DNA of 64,000 nt from Hymenopus coronatus (lineage: Eukaryota > Arthropoda > Insecta > Mantodea > Hymenopodidae): positions 95,648,781 through 95,712,780 of the forward strand of contig CM060898.1 in the NCBI GenBank assembly GCA_030762935.1. The letters run 5' to 3'. The notes beneath the pieces are model-generated. The model was given only the letters and a program-made list of their open reading frames with translations. It searched no databases and was not told the origin of the DNA. Positions within the stretch are counted from its first letter, which is position 1; each line of letters begins with the position of its first letter. Below are positions 23,061-33,980 of the stretch, piece by piece. A program made the position numbers and the translations under genes.

Positions 23061-23214
23061 AGGACTTGAAACTTTCCCAGCGCTGGTTATTAATGATAAA
23101 TACCACCGCCAGAGCAACTTCTCTCCAGTTCTCTGATGATGACAACAGTGTACGTCGTTGAAAGGTTGGAAATTAATCCAACACTTACCTGGCTGACATC
23201 CTGAGAAGAAATTT
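23061..23214. other. Unassigned insertion in the repeat
   Basis: This sequence is foreign to the repeat. It contains CTCTGATGATGACAACAGTG followed by GTCGTTGAAAGGTTGG, which resembles the 3' ends of some LINE or Penelope-like elements. That similarity is from memory and weak. Confidence 0.35.
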
Positions 23215-23515
23215 TTAATATTCTTAAAGTAGTACTTACGCTTCTACTTCATTTTAATTGAGATTAAACATTAGCAGAAATCGCCATATTACTCATTTCT
23301 TTGTAAATACAAGGGGAATAAGGAAATTCAGTAGGCTTAAGCGGTAGTTAGACCTTTAAAAAACTTTGAAATTTCGTTCTCTATGCATGGCCAGGGTAAA
23401 AAAGGAGAAATAGCGATGTACCATTTGATAAATGTATAGATATGGATTTTAAAATTAAAATCAATAACAAGAAATATCTCGGAAATTGTTAAATGTATCT
23501 GCAACAAATGTATTT

Positions 23516-23586
23516 TCACTCATCCTCTCTGCGATGCAGAGCCTGGGGCGGGTTGGGGGTGTAAGACCAGGAAAATAAAGAGAAAA
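23516..23586 (+). mobile_element. Short polyadenylated retrosequence with 10-bp target duplication
   Basis: AAATGTATTT occurs at 23506-23515 and again at 23587-23596. Between them lie 71 bases ending AATAAAGAGAAAAA, a polyadenylation signal plus an A-rich tail. Joining the flanks restores the normal R repeat. This is the signature of target-primed insertion of a truncated RNA copy. The source RNA is unknown. Confidence 0.75.
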
Positions 23587-23633
23587 AAATGTATTTGACA
23601 TAAATTGTATGTTTTAACCAGATCCACATACAA

Positions 23634-24182
23634 GGTGGTCCAACCGCGTGTATTTCGCGTGTGCAGATAACCTTTCATGCGTTGTAGTCCTCGGGGTAAA
23701 TTTGAGCATTCGCCGATCAGTGGCGTTAGCGAGAGCGGCCTTCCTTCTTCTCCTCTTGTATATCTGCGTAAACCGTGAAAGAATTCGCACTCATTGAGAG
23801 CTTGTACTAAAGTCCGTGAGGCTATGCAAGAATAGTGTAAACAAACGCAGATAGTTAACATGCTTTTCACTTCAATTACAGAGTTTTATTTGTTAGAGCA
23901 TCAAGTCACCTTTTAGATTCACAAGTAATTAAAAGGTATATTTCACCTATCAATATACGCCAATAATGAGTTTTTAATTGTGTAAAAACCTGTTTTTGTT
24001 TAACATTAGAGACTACATCCAATTTAGGATTAAATCAAGACATTAAGGCGCCTTAACAAAAACCGGCGTATGGTCAGATTTATTCCGTGGAGTTCTGCAA
24101 TTTTATAACGCACGTATAATCTGCATACGCGACACACGGCGCTGGTGGGCCACCAGGAATGTATAGTGAAACAACTTTTTTT
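23634..24182. mobile_element. Long-TIR (foldback) element FB2
   Basis: It starts ACAAGGTGGTCCAACCGCGT at about 23632. The far end, reversed, reads GGTGGCCCACCAGCGCCGTG. Further matching arm sequence is TCGCGTGTGCAGATAA versus TCGCGTATGCAGATTA. It lies inside the R repeat, between the GATCCACAT and TCTCTTACGG blocks. Same family as FB1 and FB3. Confidence 0.7.
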
Positions 24183-24265
24183 TTTATCTCTTACGGTTTA
24201 CTAGTTATGCTAAAGTCATTCTGAATGACTTCATTCAGGGGATATTCCCAGAAAATTCAAGATAT

Positions 24266-24751
24266 TGTGACTACGCCTTGCGGCCTTAATCGCTGCACGT
24301 GCGTGAACAGCTTGCTTCGGAAATCATAGCTGGTTATTGCCGCAATTTGTTACACCTAAGAGAATGGACACGTGTACCGTCAACAAGTTCTTTGACATCA
24401 AAGCCTTCTATGTTGCACCTGTGTGAGTTCATGACACCTGCGGTGGTTTGTACGTGCGACTGCTTCTGGAAATTCCTTGCTAGATCATTGACAGGTAAAA
24501 CAAGAAGAGAACTAAAACCGGCTAGAGTTCAAATTCACCTGGGAATCCAAGCGTGCAGCAGTTGAGTCAGTTTCATCGGGAAATTCATAGCGTGCAATAG
24601 TAGCCGCCGCATCGAGCGTTGAAGGAAACTATGTTGCACAATTGTTTCGAAAGCATCGAATAAAGACATTTATTTATGAACAGTTGTTCATTTGTAATCA
24701 ATGGAAGAAATAAAGACTTGTTTGTTGGAGTAATAAAGAGTTTTTGTTTCA
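24266..24751 (+). repeat. 5' LTR of the Gypsy-type element
   Basis: It begins TGTGACTACGCCTTGC and matches 29269-29705 along its length. Shared blocks are CTGCTTCTGGAAATT, GCATAGCGTGCAA-like sequence, CAATAGTAGCCGCCGC and AAAGCATCGAATAAA (a likely polyadenylation signal). Confidence 0.85.
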
Positions 24752-24776
24752 CTAGTGCTAGGAATGGATTTAACGT

Positions 24777-25830
24777 GGCAATGGAGGAGATGATGAAAAC
24801 TTCACTCGTGAAAATAAAGGGCATAGGCGCAGGAATGGACGAAATGAAAACCGGAATGAAAACGGAAATGAAACAGAAATGAAAAAAATGGAAATTATGG
24901 ACATTATAATTGAAACCGGCATGGAAAACCTGAAAACGGAGATACGAACAAAATCGACGAAGAGCTGACCGTTGCGAAGAAAGACATGGAAGAACTTGGG
25001 GAAAAGTTATAAGAGCTTGGTGGAACGGTGGAATCGTCCAGAACGACTTAGTGCCCTCGAAGGAAGAGTCGACGGCAGCGCCAAGGAACTGAAAGACGGA
25101 AGACTGAAAGAAATGAAGGCCGTACGACAGGATGTGAAATAATACGATCGTATCTACACGCGTCAAGCCTCCTAAGTTCGATGGAATATCCAACTTCGAA
25201 ATTTTCTGTTGACAGTTCGCCGCCGTCTCCACTCACAAGCCACCAGGAATGCGGCAGACGAATAGAGTGCGATTCCGACGTCGATGATCTCCGGAGAGGT
25301 CTAAAAGGACTTCGAAAACCGCTTCAGGAACCATCGCCTGGCTGCAGCTCACTGCACTCGGCTTAAATGATGCTGCAACAGCCAGGGGAGATGATGCAGG
25401 ATTGAACGGCTGGTGAATAAAGCCCTGATGAACGTACCATCCAATTACATGTCCCAGGAAGCTGCCTACTCCGTCGACGGGTTGCACGGCATCCAGATAC
25501 GACAGCGCCTGATGCTCGGCGACCTCAAGACAATCCACGAAGCGTTAACGTCAGCACTAAGGGAGGAAGTGGCCAAGATAACAGCCGCGCTGATCTCGAA
25601 GACGAGGAATATTCCTACGATATGGACAGAAAGACAACCCATATATGACAACCTGGTTTGTATTGAGGTTGTGGCAACCCGGGTCACCTAATGAAGGACT
25701 GTCCACATCAGGGCGGCCATCAGGCGAAGCGAGGGGCACGTCGGGGCCAGCTTCACCGCCACCTCGAGTGACGCTACGTGCCTTGGTCAGAATAGTGGAT
25801 GAACAACCTAATCACATGTACCCAGACAGT
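24777..25830 (+). pseudogene. Gypsy-type gag remnant with zinc knuckle
   Basis: Gag forms the particle that carries element RNA. The N-terminal part is a Glu/Lys/Met-rich, probably coiled-coil stretch (24777-25020). The middle includes VNKALMNVPSNYMSQEAA and GIQIRQRLMLGDLKTIHEAL (25410-25560), typical of the capsid C-terminal region. A CCHC-like GNPGHLMKDCPH is at 25670-25710, with its first cysteine out of frame. Multiple stops and frameshifts make this non-functional. Confidence 0.75.
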
Positions 25831-27919
25831 TGTGCAGGATATTAATAGACAGAAGTCCAGTCATAACTGTAATAAGACCTGACACAGCGAAGGGCTTGCC
25901 GACCCGTACAGCCATTCGACCCTACCAATACCAGCGTCATCGGGTGACATCTTACCTGTGGAGAAGGAGGCTGGAGTTGAGCATTGGAGCCTGAATACTG
26001 TGAGATTGGGATGGAGCACTATGAGCCTGTGGGTATTTGTCGCAAGGTTGTCCGAGGATGTGATACTGGGTCTGGATGCCCTCAACAGCCGCGAAGTGAC
26101 AGTCAACCCGAAGATCTTGCAACTCGGCCGAGACGAGGTGTTGTTTCTGAGCCCCACGAACATCTGGAGATATGCGGTGTGATCCTGAGGGATGATGCAG
26201 TTTTGCCCGTAAGAAGCGAAGTATGAAGGCGCACCTGGAGGGCCAAAGGACAATAAACCTTATATTGGACCGGAAAACATTGCTGTACGTATATTACATT
26301 CCCTACATATTGTTGCCTTGTCGGAGAAAGTGCCTGTGACGCTGCTGTACCCACTGGGCACCGACCAGGATATTCAGGATGGGACGGAGTTAGGGAAATG
26401 CGAGCCAATAAGTGTATCGCCGTGCAATGGATCCGACCAACTAGCAACGTCGCAGGACTCGGGGTCCCGGCTGAAAGTCTTGTTGAAGAGGGTGGGCAAT
26501 CGTGTGACCGTTTCACAACTGTAGAGGGTCCGGCGTCTATTTAGCCGATACCAGCATAACTTCAGCTAAGGGAACGGCGATTATGGCCGCACTAAACGAG
26601 TACATTATAACATCGACACCGGATACGCTCGACCTATCCGGCAACCATCAAGACGTGTTCCTCTAGCAAAATAGGCAGAGGTATAAGACATGCTGGATTA
26701 CATGAGGCCTAGGGGAATCATTGAAGAGTCCTACAGTGCTCCCCTGTAGTCTTGGTGAAGAAGAAAAACGAAGACTTAGGCTTCTGCGTGGACTATAGGA
26801 AGCTGATGCCGTCACCAAAAAGGACTGTTTCTCCTTTTCCGGATTGACTTGTTAGTGCCCATGATTCTCGACTTTGGACTTCAAATCAGGATACTGCAGG
26901 TAGACTTAGATCAGTGGTGAAAGGGACCCGTTCTGCTGTATCTGTATAACATCATCGTTGTAGGTCACAGCTTCGAAGAACATCCCAAGTAGCTGACCAA
27001 GTATTGCAAAGACTGCAAGTAGCTAACCTAAAGTTGAACGCAAAGAAGTGCCAACTCTTCTGTAAGGAGGCGAAGTAATTTGGCCACATAGTCTTTCCAT
27101 CTGGAGTGACCATGGACCCGAAAACGCTCGAGCCGTGAGAGATTGGCCACTCCGCAAAGACAAACGAGAGCTGCAGAGTTTCCAGGTCCTATACAGCTAA
27201 TGCCGCTGGTTCGTCAAAGATTTTCCAACATCACAAAACCCTTCATTAGTTGCATAAGAGGCAGAGAGCGCGTTCTAGGTGGTAGGGCACCACTATAAAG
27301 TGCGCCTATTTTGGGACTTCCGCAACCTGGTATTGCAGATCCTGACGCTAGTGACACAGTATCTGGAGCATTCTATCCCAGATCCAGGGTGGCCGGGAGT
27401 GGGTTAAGCCTACTACAGCAAGATGCTCGCTAAGATAGAAAAGAGCTACTGTATTACGGCGAGATCTCCTGGCAGTAGTAAAGACGCTGAAGCACTCTAC
27501 TAGTATCCGTGTGGTCAGCAATTCTAACTGAGGACTGACCACTTCGCGCTTACCTGACTGTTGATTTTCAAGAAACTGGAGAGTCTGAAAGCCGGTTGGG
27601 CCCAAAGGCTCCAAAAGCACAACTTGACATCGGAAAGGAAGGAGCTATAACAAAGCAGATGCCATGTCCAGGCGAACCTAACCAGAGGAGTGCGGCCACA
27701 GCACCAAGGTTGAAGGGCAAGAGCGTGCCGCAGCGTCTCATTTCGGCGGTGCCTGCAGTTGGACGCTATAGCACTGGATAGAGCAGATGGTGGACGCTGA
27801 GTTGTGGCCACTCCTTAAAGAAGTTGAGGCAGGGACTGGTCCAAGCTGGAAGGACATCGCACCCAGGAATATTGTGTACAAGTCATACTGGACACAATGA
27901 GACTCATTAAAGACCAAGG

Positions 27920-27976
<57 letters not shown>

Positions 27977-28850
27977 GCTAATTCTCTGTTACAGAGCGGC
28001 CGCGAATCCTGGAGGAAGAATTTTCGGGGACTTCCGGAGAACCTTTGGAACCAAACCGCACCGGCTCCGACAATAACACTACTGGCTGAGACTACGGGCA
28101 AACACTGTGAGGTGATTCCGCAATGCCATATGTGTGTGGGATTGACAATTCGCGGGCACAGACCGGAACGGGTCGCATACAGCAATATAGTATGGAAGCA
28201 TCTTTTTGTCGCATAGCCATTGATATTGCTGGGCCATTCCCAGTTCAGACAGGGGGCAACAAATATCTGTAGTTACGTCATAGGTTACCTCACCAAGTGG
28301 TTGGAGTTTACGCCATCCCTAATCAAGAGGCCAAGCCCATCGCAAATTGCCTGGTAGAAGGACAATTTTGGCTATGGGTTACAGTTGGAGCTGCACCGTA
28401 GTCAGGGCACCAACTTTGACTCCAACCAGAAACACTGGAACGAATTGAAGTGCACAAAACCCGCGCATCACCTCTCCCCAGTCAGACAACATATTTGAGT
28501 AGTACATCTATACTTTACAGGAACATCTTAGGAAGGCTATGGCCATTCACCAGAGAGGCTGGGATGTGAGGTTACCACTTTTCTTGCTGGCCTACTACTC
28601 TTCAACCCACGACACCACCGGTTTGACATCAGTCAGTTTGGTCTTTGGCAGAGAGCTGCATCTACCATATGAAGTGATGTTTGGAAGTCTTCCAGGGGCA
28701 GAACAGCCTGATGTCAACTACATAGAGAATCTCGTAGATAGGCTTCACGACATGTATGAGATAGCTCGCCAACACATCCCGATAGCGAGTGACCAGATGA
28801 AGACACAATTACGACTGGCAGGCCAATAACCGAGGTTCCAGCAGGGTGAT
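25831..28850 (+). pseudogene. Gypsy-type pol remnant (PR, RT, RNase H, IN)
   Basis: Pol matures, copies and integrates the element. Protease: the DTG-type site reads ILIDRSP near 25840, then ILGLDALNS near 26067. Reverse transcriptase: a GIIEESYSAPL motif near 26710, KKKNEDLGFCVDYRKL near 26760, then a broken core; the YxDD segment survives only as LYNIIVVG near 26943. RNase H: a GGVLSQIQGG-type segment near 27370 and RDLLAVVKTL near 27460. Integrase: HYWLRLRA near 28077, AIDIAGPFPVQTGGNKYL near 28214, and the C-terminal part HQRGWDVRLPLFLLAYYSST with FGRELHLPYEV (28539-28829), the longest intact piece. A (TA)n tract interrupts the region at 27923. Confidence 0.85.
27923..27974. repeat. (TA)n microsatellite
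   Basis: About 26 TA units between the RNase H and integrase remnants. It probably expanded after insertion. Confidence 0.95.
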
Positions 28851-28895
28851 ATTTTGCGGCTGTTCGCACCACCCGCTGCCCCAAACTTCAATAAC

Positions 28896-29131
28896 TATGG
28901 CAATTGGTTCCAGTGTTTCCGGTTGGAGTCAAAGTTGGTGCCCTGATCACGGCGCAGCTCCAACGGTACCCCATAGCGACAAAATTGTCCCTCAACCAGG
29001 CAGTTTGCGATGGTCTTGGCCTCTTGATTAGGGATGGCGCACACCTCCAGCCACTTGGCGAAGTACTCTATGACGTAATTACAGCTATTTGTTGCACACT
29101 GTTTGAGCTGGGAATGGCCCAGCTACATCAA
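28896..29131 (-). repeat. Inverted copy of the integrase core segment
   Basis: The reverse complement matches 28216-28450 closely, from GCTGGGCCATTCCCAG through CCATCCCTAATCAAGAGGCC to AAACACTGGAAC. The inverted piece appears less decayed than the direct one; for example it keeps CACCAAG/GCCAAGTGGCTGGAGG-type codons. Only an internal inverted duplication or a second insertion explains it. Confidence 0.82.
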
Positions 29132-29250
29132 CAAGTTTCTGCACCATGTGGCAGATGATGCGCCTCCGCATACAGAGAGAGACTGCCTCGAGGGATGAGC
29201 CTGGTAGTACACCTGGATCGTCTACTTTATTGCAAAGTTTGGGGCGACCA

Positions 29251-29268
29251 AAATTAAGGAGGGAGCCG
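29251..29268 (+). promoter_or_regulatory. Polypurine tract before the 3' LTR
   Basis: AAATTAAGGAGGGAGCCG directly precedes the TG of the 3' LTR. This is the expected primer site for plus-strand synthesis. Confidence 0.65.
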
Positions 29269-29705
29269 TGTGGCTACAACTTGCAGCCCTAATCCTTGCA
29301 CGACCGACTTGCGTCAGAAATATAGGGTATTGTTGCCGCACATTGTTACAGCTGCGTGAGTGGGCTTGTGTTCTCGCCGAGTTATTTGACATCGAAGGCG
29401 TGCATTGTTGCACCTGCGAGATTTGCACGTGCGGCTGCTTCTGGAAATTTCTTGCTACGTCATCGACAAGCATAAAAAGGAAAGAACGGGCTCCGTTTGA
29501 GAATTCAGCTTCAACTGGGAATGCATAGCGTGCAACTTTAGTTTCGACGGGAGATCGTAACATGCAATAGTAGCCGCCGCAGCAAGCGTCAAAAGGAAAC
29601 TATAGAGAACCTGTTACGAAAGCATCGAATAAAATATATGTATTTGTGAACAGATGCTCACAATAGTGGGTTGTTTGTTGGAATAATACGAGCGTTTTTG
29701 TAATA
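29269..29705 (+). repeat. 3' LTR of the Gypsy-type element
   Basis: It starts TGTGGCTACAACTTGC, matches the 5' LTR, and contains GAAAGCATCGAATAAA. It is followed by resumed host-repeat sequence. Confidence 0.85.
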
Positions 29706-30160
29706 ATATACTTACAATTCATTTGTCATTCTAAATGTCTTAAACAGATGGTGCTTTAATCAAAATCGTTGAAGCTATTTTTGGTAAAATACATATTTTC
29801 AAAACATGCCTATGTAAATGTTAGTTTGGTCTTGGAGATTTGTCTTGAAAACCTTCATGTCGCATCCTTGGAATACTCTGAACAAAATATAAAATTTGTA
29901 TGCAAAGGCCTGTGTTTCTGAATTATGCTGCTCACAGTCACACACACGGACACACAGACACCTGCGCACATATGCGCACAAACACACAGGTACATTTGGT
30001 GTTTTTCTAAAACGGTTTTTTTATTCGGTGGACCTCAAAACATGTATTTCACATGAATTCGCGATTGGTTGGAATGCAATTCTTTCGCTGCTTCTGTGTG
30101 TCTGGTTTAGAAAGTAATAATGGAAAATGATCCATATAAAAGATAGTTTGCGGTGGGTGG

Positions 30161-30165
<5 letters not shown>
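29706..30165 (-). repeat. ACTTTCTCTA repeat, R tail after the Gypsy element
   Basis: It continues the copy that stops at 24265, from CATTTGTCATT through TTTAATCAAAATCGTTG to GGTTTAGAAAGTAATAA. A short extra R piece (GGAAAATGATCCATATAAAAG) follows at 30121-30165. Confidence 0.75.

Positions 30166-30218
<53 letters not shown>
30163..30218. repeat. (TTA)n microsatellite
   Basis: About 18 TTA units. Confidence 0.95.
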
Positions 30219-30505
30219 TTATTTAGTCGTGCCATTTATATAGCCTCCTTTATGTGGTCATATCGGGTCTTTGATTTAAGAAACAACTCGTTGACTGTAG
30301 GAGGATCTTGAACGTTGGGGTTTTAATCATATATTTTTCTTCAAACACAAACACATTCGCTCTCGCATACATACTTCCAGATTCTGCGGGGGCCAGGGAC
30401 CGATACCGGTTAAAAAAAAAATTCCGAGCCTTAGCCGGAATCACACCCAGGACCACCGAATGAGATATCAGCCCGCTGACCACTCAACCACATAGGCAGT
30501 CGGGA
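30219..30505 (-). mobile_element. tRNA-derived SINE 2 (candidate)
   Basis: On the minus strand, GTGGTTGAGTGGTCAGCGG is A-box-like and GGGTGTGATTCCGG is B-box-like, about 35 bases apart as in a tRNA head. The remaining body is unique. The 3' boundary near the TTA tract is uncertain. Confidence 0.6.
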
Positions 30506-30944
30506 GAATTTTATTGACAACTTAACTCAACTATTAAGGCGCCAATGCAATGACCGAGATTAGACAATTTCAACCAATCGCGGTCATCTGACTGGATCTT
30601 ATCGTAGCTGATGTTCATTTCTTTAGAATGTCGCACCTGACGTTCGTGTTTAATCTGCTGTTTTGTGTAGGCACGGTTGGCCATATGATAATTTAGGAGG
30701 CAGTGAAAAAAGAAATAAAAAACAACATTCGATAAATAGACATGGTCGAATGCTTCATCTACCATTTAAGAACTTATATTGCTGAATTGTCTTATCAAAT
30801 ACAACTCGTGTTTTTATCTCTTAGGAGAATTAACTCTCGTAGCTTCGCTCCGGTCGTGAATTATCGACAATATGAAAATAATCGTATTACTTACGAAAAT
30901 GTTGGTACCAAAGTCAGGTGTCTTTTCGTCTCTAGTTTATTTTG
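30506..30944. other. Unassigned sequence
   Basis: I see no gene. A short patch with balanced base composition (30540-30700) has no recognised homology. Confidence 0.35.
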
Positions 30945-30946
30945 TA

Positions 30947-32243
30947 CAAGGGGCATACTGAAAGTCATGAGCAACCCATTGTAAAAAATTACATTTCAAC
31001 AATGTAAAGAAACGAATAGCAGGATCGTAATCTACAGACTTTAAGCCACATGCTGACATATTGTGACGTCATTAGCTTCTATCACGTGACCACAGACGGT
31101 GTTTGAAAAATGGCTGACATTGATGTTTCGTTTCGACAGCGTGCTGTCATTGAATTCCTTGTGAAAGAAGGAAAATCTGCTCCTGAAATTCATCTCAGAC
31201 TTCAACGTGCGTATGGAGGTGTCTGCATGGGTGCCAGCAGTGTTAGAAGATGGGTGAAACATTTCAAAGATGGAAACACGAGTCTGCAAAATGCGCCTCG
31301 TAGCGGGCGTCCTCGAACTGCCTCTACAGAACGCAACAAGGAAAGAGTTGATGAGCTCATTACAGGATATAGGCATTTCACTGTGAATGAAATTTCTGCG
31401 AAACTTGGAATAGAACATAGTGCAGTGCAAGAAATGATCCACAGCTTGGCTTATCGAAAGGTCTGTGCCCATTGGGTCCCCCGTTTATTGACTGAAGACC
31501 ACAAACTTCAGAGAAGAACCATTGCACAAAACCTTCTTCAGAGATTTCATAATGAAGGTGATGAATTTTTGACGTGTATTGTGACTGGAGATGAGAGCTG
31601 GTTCCATCACTAGAGCCAGAGTATGAAATGGCACCACTTGAACTCACCATCGAAGAAGAAAGCGAAGACAGTGCAGTCTGTAGGAAAAGTTATGGGAACT
31701 GTCTTTTGGGATGCACAAGGCTGCATTCTGGTTGACTTTCTTGAACCTGGACAAACCATAAATTCTGCCCGCTACATCAAGACACTTCTGAAGCTCCGTC
31801 GGGCTTTGCGTGATAAACGCCCTGGAAAGAGGATCATCCTTCAACAGGATAATGCGCGTCCGCATACTGCCCGTGCCACTATGGAGAAGATCAGGGCATT
31901 AGGGTGGGAAACTCTTCCACATCCTCCCTACAGTCCCGACTTGGCACCCTCCGACTACCATCTTTTCGGTTCTGTGAAGGAGCAGATGAGTGGCCAACGC
32001 TACGAGACGCTGGAGGATATTCGGAAAGCAGTGCGTCAGGGTCTGCGGGCAGCTGGAACGGAGTTCTATCACAAGGGTATTTTCAAACTTGTAGAACGAT
32101 GGGAAAAATGTGTGCAAAACAATGGAGACTACGTCGAAAAGTGAAAGAAAGTATGTAGATTATGATGATGTATTTGGTTTGGCTTAAAAATAAATATTAA
32201 GATTGTAAAACAGTGTTGCTCATGACTTTCAGTATGCCCCTGG
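30947..32243 (+). mobile_element. Mariner element B, nearly intact
   Basis: The inverted ends are almost perfect: AGGGGCATACTGAAAGTCAT on the left and, reversed, the same string on the right. They are flanked by TA (30945-30946 and 32244-32245). Length is about 1.3 kb. The transposase has one stop codon and keeps all three catalytic aspartates. Confidence 0.95.
31110..32144 (+). pseudogene. D34D mariner transposase with one amber stop
   Basis: It catalyses cut-and-paste transposition at TA sites. The ATG at 31110 fits the family start (MADIDVSFRQRAVIEFL). Features: an N-terminal helix-turn-helix pair (residues 1-110, with SGRPRTA linker), WVPRLLT, catalytic D161 in GDESWFHH, D247 in QDNARPHTA and D282 in APSDYHLF. 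The last two are separated by 34 residues, which is the mariner signature. The C-terminus is NNGDYVEK before the stop at 32142-32144. The only visible defect is TAG at 31611-31613, right after the FHH motif; the segment there also looks a few residues shorter than usual. Length of 344 codons is normal. It is related to the transposase domain of SETMAR-type fusions. Confidence 0.94.
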
Positions 32244-32245
32244 TA

Positions 32246-32714
32246 GTACACACTCTCCTCGCACGGATTCACGGATTTCAAGCAAAGTATTTTGTGGAGA
32301 ATTAGTGGAGTTGGATGAAATGCAATATTTCCTCTGCTTTCTCTAGATGAGTGACTGTGAATTGTTGAAAAGTAAGAACGAATTTGAAAATCTGTGAAAC
32401 TGAATCAGTGAAAATAGGGCATCCATTTCTAGCACGCATACGTTTCAGAATTCACCATTACCTATTTGCAATTATTATGTTGCAAAGTTTTAAAGTCTAA
32501 GATTATAAAAAACAATTCGTAAACCTAAGTCAAGGACCAGTTTTAGTCATATCATAAGAGTGGGTTACAACGACATTCAAATAATTGTCAATAATACAAC
32601 CCTAATGAAAATTACCTATATTTCGGTCAATCTGTAAGATGTCACGATCATTAATTCCCAATTGTCTCATTGAGACAAACTGACTTGCGCATCTCGATGA
32701 TAACGTGAAATCCA
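32246..32714. other. Unassigned AT-rich sequence
   Basis: I see no gene or recognised repeat. Confidence 0.35.
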
Positions 32715-32956
32715 GCATTACTTTTTCTACCGTGTACAGTGAACTACACAGTAGGTAGAAAAGGTATTACATTCCACTCTTAAATCGACACGAGATTTCA
32801 CCTGTAATAGGTGCATAGGTATTTTGAGATTCCCCTGAATGCAAAGAATTTTTATAGAAAAAGGTCCGTATATGAGGTGGGTGTGTATCTAGTATATCTA
32901 TGTATGTAAACAAAAATTCTGTTGAATACCAAACTTGATATTTAAGTTCAATATTG
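32715..32956 (+). repeat. ACTTTCTCTA repeat, F head, diverged
   Basis: It starts ACTTTTTCTACCGTG, keeps a stem-loop (CTACACAGTAGGTAG region) and reaches CCAAACTTGATATTTAAG. Confidence 0.65.
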
Positions 32957-33394
32957 TTTTAAAATTCTGTGTTATTTTACGTCGCTTTAACAACTTGACC
33001 ATATTGCGAGAATCTGTTCAATAAGGTACCTCCTTGACTGTATGTGGTGGACAGTAGCCTCCAAGGTGTCATCCCTGTACCATATTTCTCTTCGCGATGT
33101 GTCAGAGTGTCGTTAAGTCCAGCCGCTCTACCATCCGTAGTCAGATGGTGAAATGCATTACCTTCGAGGTCTCATCGTTTTACACCATACCACTTAGTTC
33201 CGCTACAAGTAGATGGTGTTAGGGTGTCCGTTCACTATCTGTGGAAATGGCAGTACAATCGTAATTACCACCTATTTTCAATATGTATAAGCTATAATAT
33301 TTTATTATGGCTTATATCTGTCTCATATGGGGGATCGTCATTTGTTTTTATTTATTTCTTCTTTTTTTACTCTCTTCTTTTTTATTTATTGCAT
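32957..33394 (-). mobile_element. SINE-like insertion (candidate SINE 3)
   Basis: On the minus strand, GATGGTAGAGCGGCTGG (33117-33133) is A-box-like and the far end reads AAAGCGACGTAAAATAACAC. The segment separates the head and tail of one F repeat. There is no clear B box, so this is uncertain. Confidence 0.4.
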
Positions 33395-33558
33395 TCCGTT
33401 ATTTCCCTTCTGGCTACAAATAAATAATTAATAAGACCATTTCTGTTAAACCTTAATGCGATTAGTATGGAGTAGATAAAAGAATAAGCTTTTACAAGAA
33501 TATCAACTTTGTTGCAGAATAGAAAAATGTATGTGAATGGAACACGTCAGAATTGTTT
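33395..33558 (+). repeat. ACTTTCTCTA repeat, F distal end
   Basis: TTATTTCCCTTCTGGCTAC through GATTAGTATGGAGTAGATA to GTGAATGGAACACGTCAGAA. Confidence 0.7.
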
Positions 33559-33980
33559 AATATAGTTTCACAGTGAGCTTAAATTGATTTTGGTCCCCAT
33601 CGTCAGCCCAGGGCACGTATAGCTTGGCTGTAGAAGGTAAAACAGGTCTCAGAGTACAAGAAAATATCACAAACTTTTATGGAAAAATTAGAGCGAGTTT
33701 TGTATTTATATAGGTACAGTAAGGTGCTGATGAGTGTCCTCTTTGAGAAAATGTTGTATGGCCGAGAGGAACAAAAGAATATTTGTACTTTCATTAGGCA
33801 CTAATAAAATATATGAGAACGATGAATGGCCTGAGAATGGTCTGAGTCAGCGAATGATACTGCCAATTCAAGAAATACAGTTATTTCAGGCAGTCTGATT
33901 TCAATTTGGTAGGTACTTATAATTTGTAATATCCGCTTTTACTACTACAATGACACTGATGATACTTGGAATGAAGATGG
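33559..33980. other. Unassigned sequence
   Basis: No gene or repeat is recognised. Confidence 0.35.

Larger units (their letters stand above)
22640..24265 (-). repeat. ACTTTCTCTA repeat, one R copy broken by four insertions
   Basis: The repeat pieces are 22640-22690, about 23036-23060, 23215-23515, 23587-23633 and 24183-24265. They follow one another in normal R order and continue at 29706-30116 after the Gypsy element. The inserts are FB1, an unassigned piece (23061-23214), a small retrosequence and FB2. Confidence 0.75.
24266..29705 (+). mobile_element. Ty3/Gypsy-type LTR retrotransposon, old and broken
   Basis: Two direct terminal repeats flank gag-like, protease, reverse transcriptase, RNase H and integrase sequence in Ty3/Gypsy order. 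All reading frames are heavily interrupted, and the LTRs differ at many positions, so the insertion is old. It lies within an ACTTTCTCTA repeat: the left flank ends TTCAAGATAT and the right flank resumes ATATACTT, so ATAT is the candidate target duplication. There is a purine run before the 3' LTR. It also holds an inverted copy of part of its own integrase. Confidence 0.9.

Noticed and set aside
24585..25232. A 215-codon minus-strand open frame
   Set aside because: It lies antisense to the LTR and gag-like coiled-coil region. Its Phe-rich composition is the complement of Glu/Lys codons, and no family is recognised.
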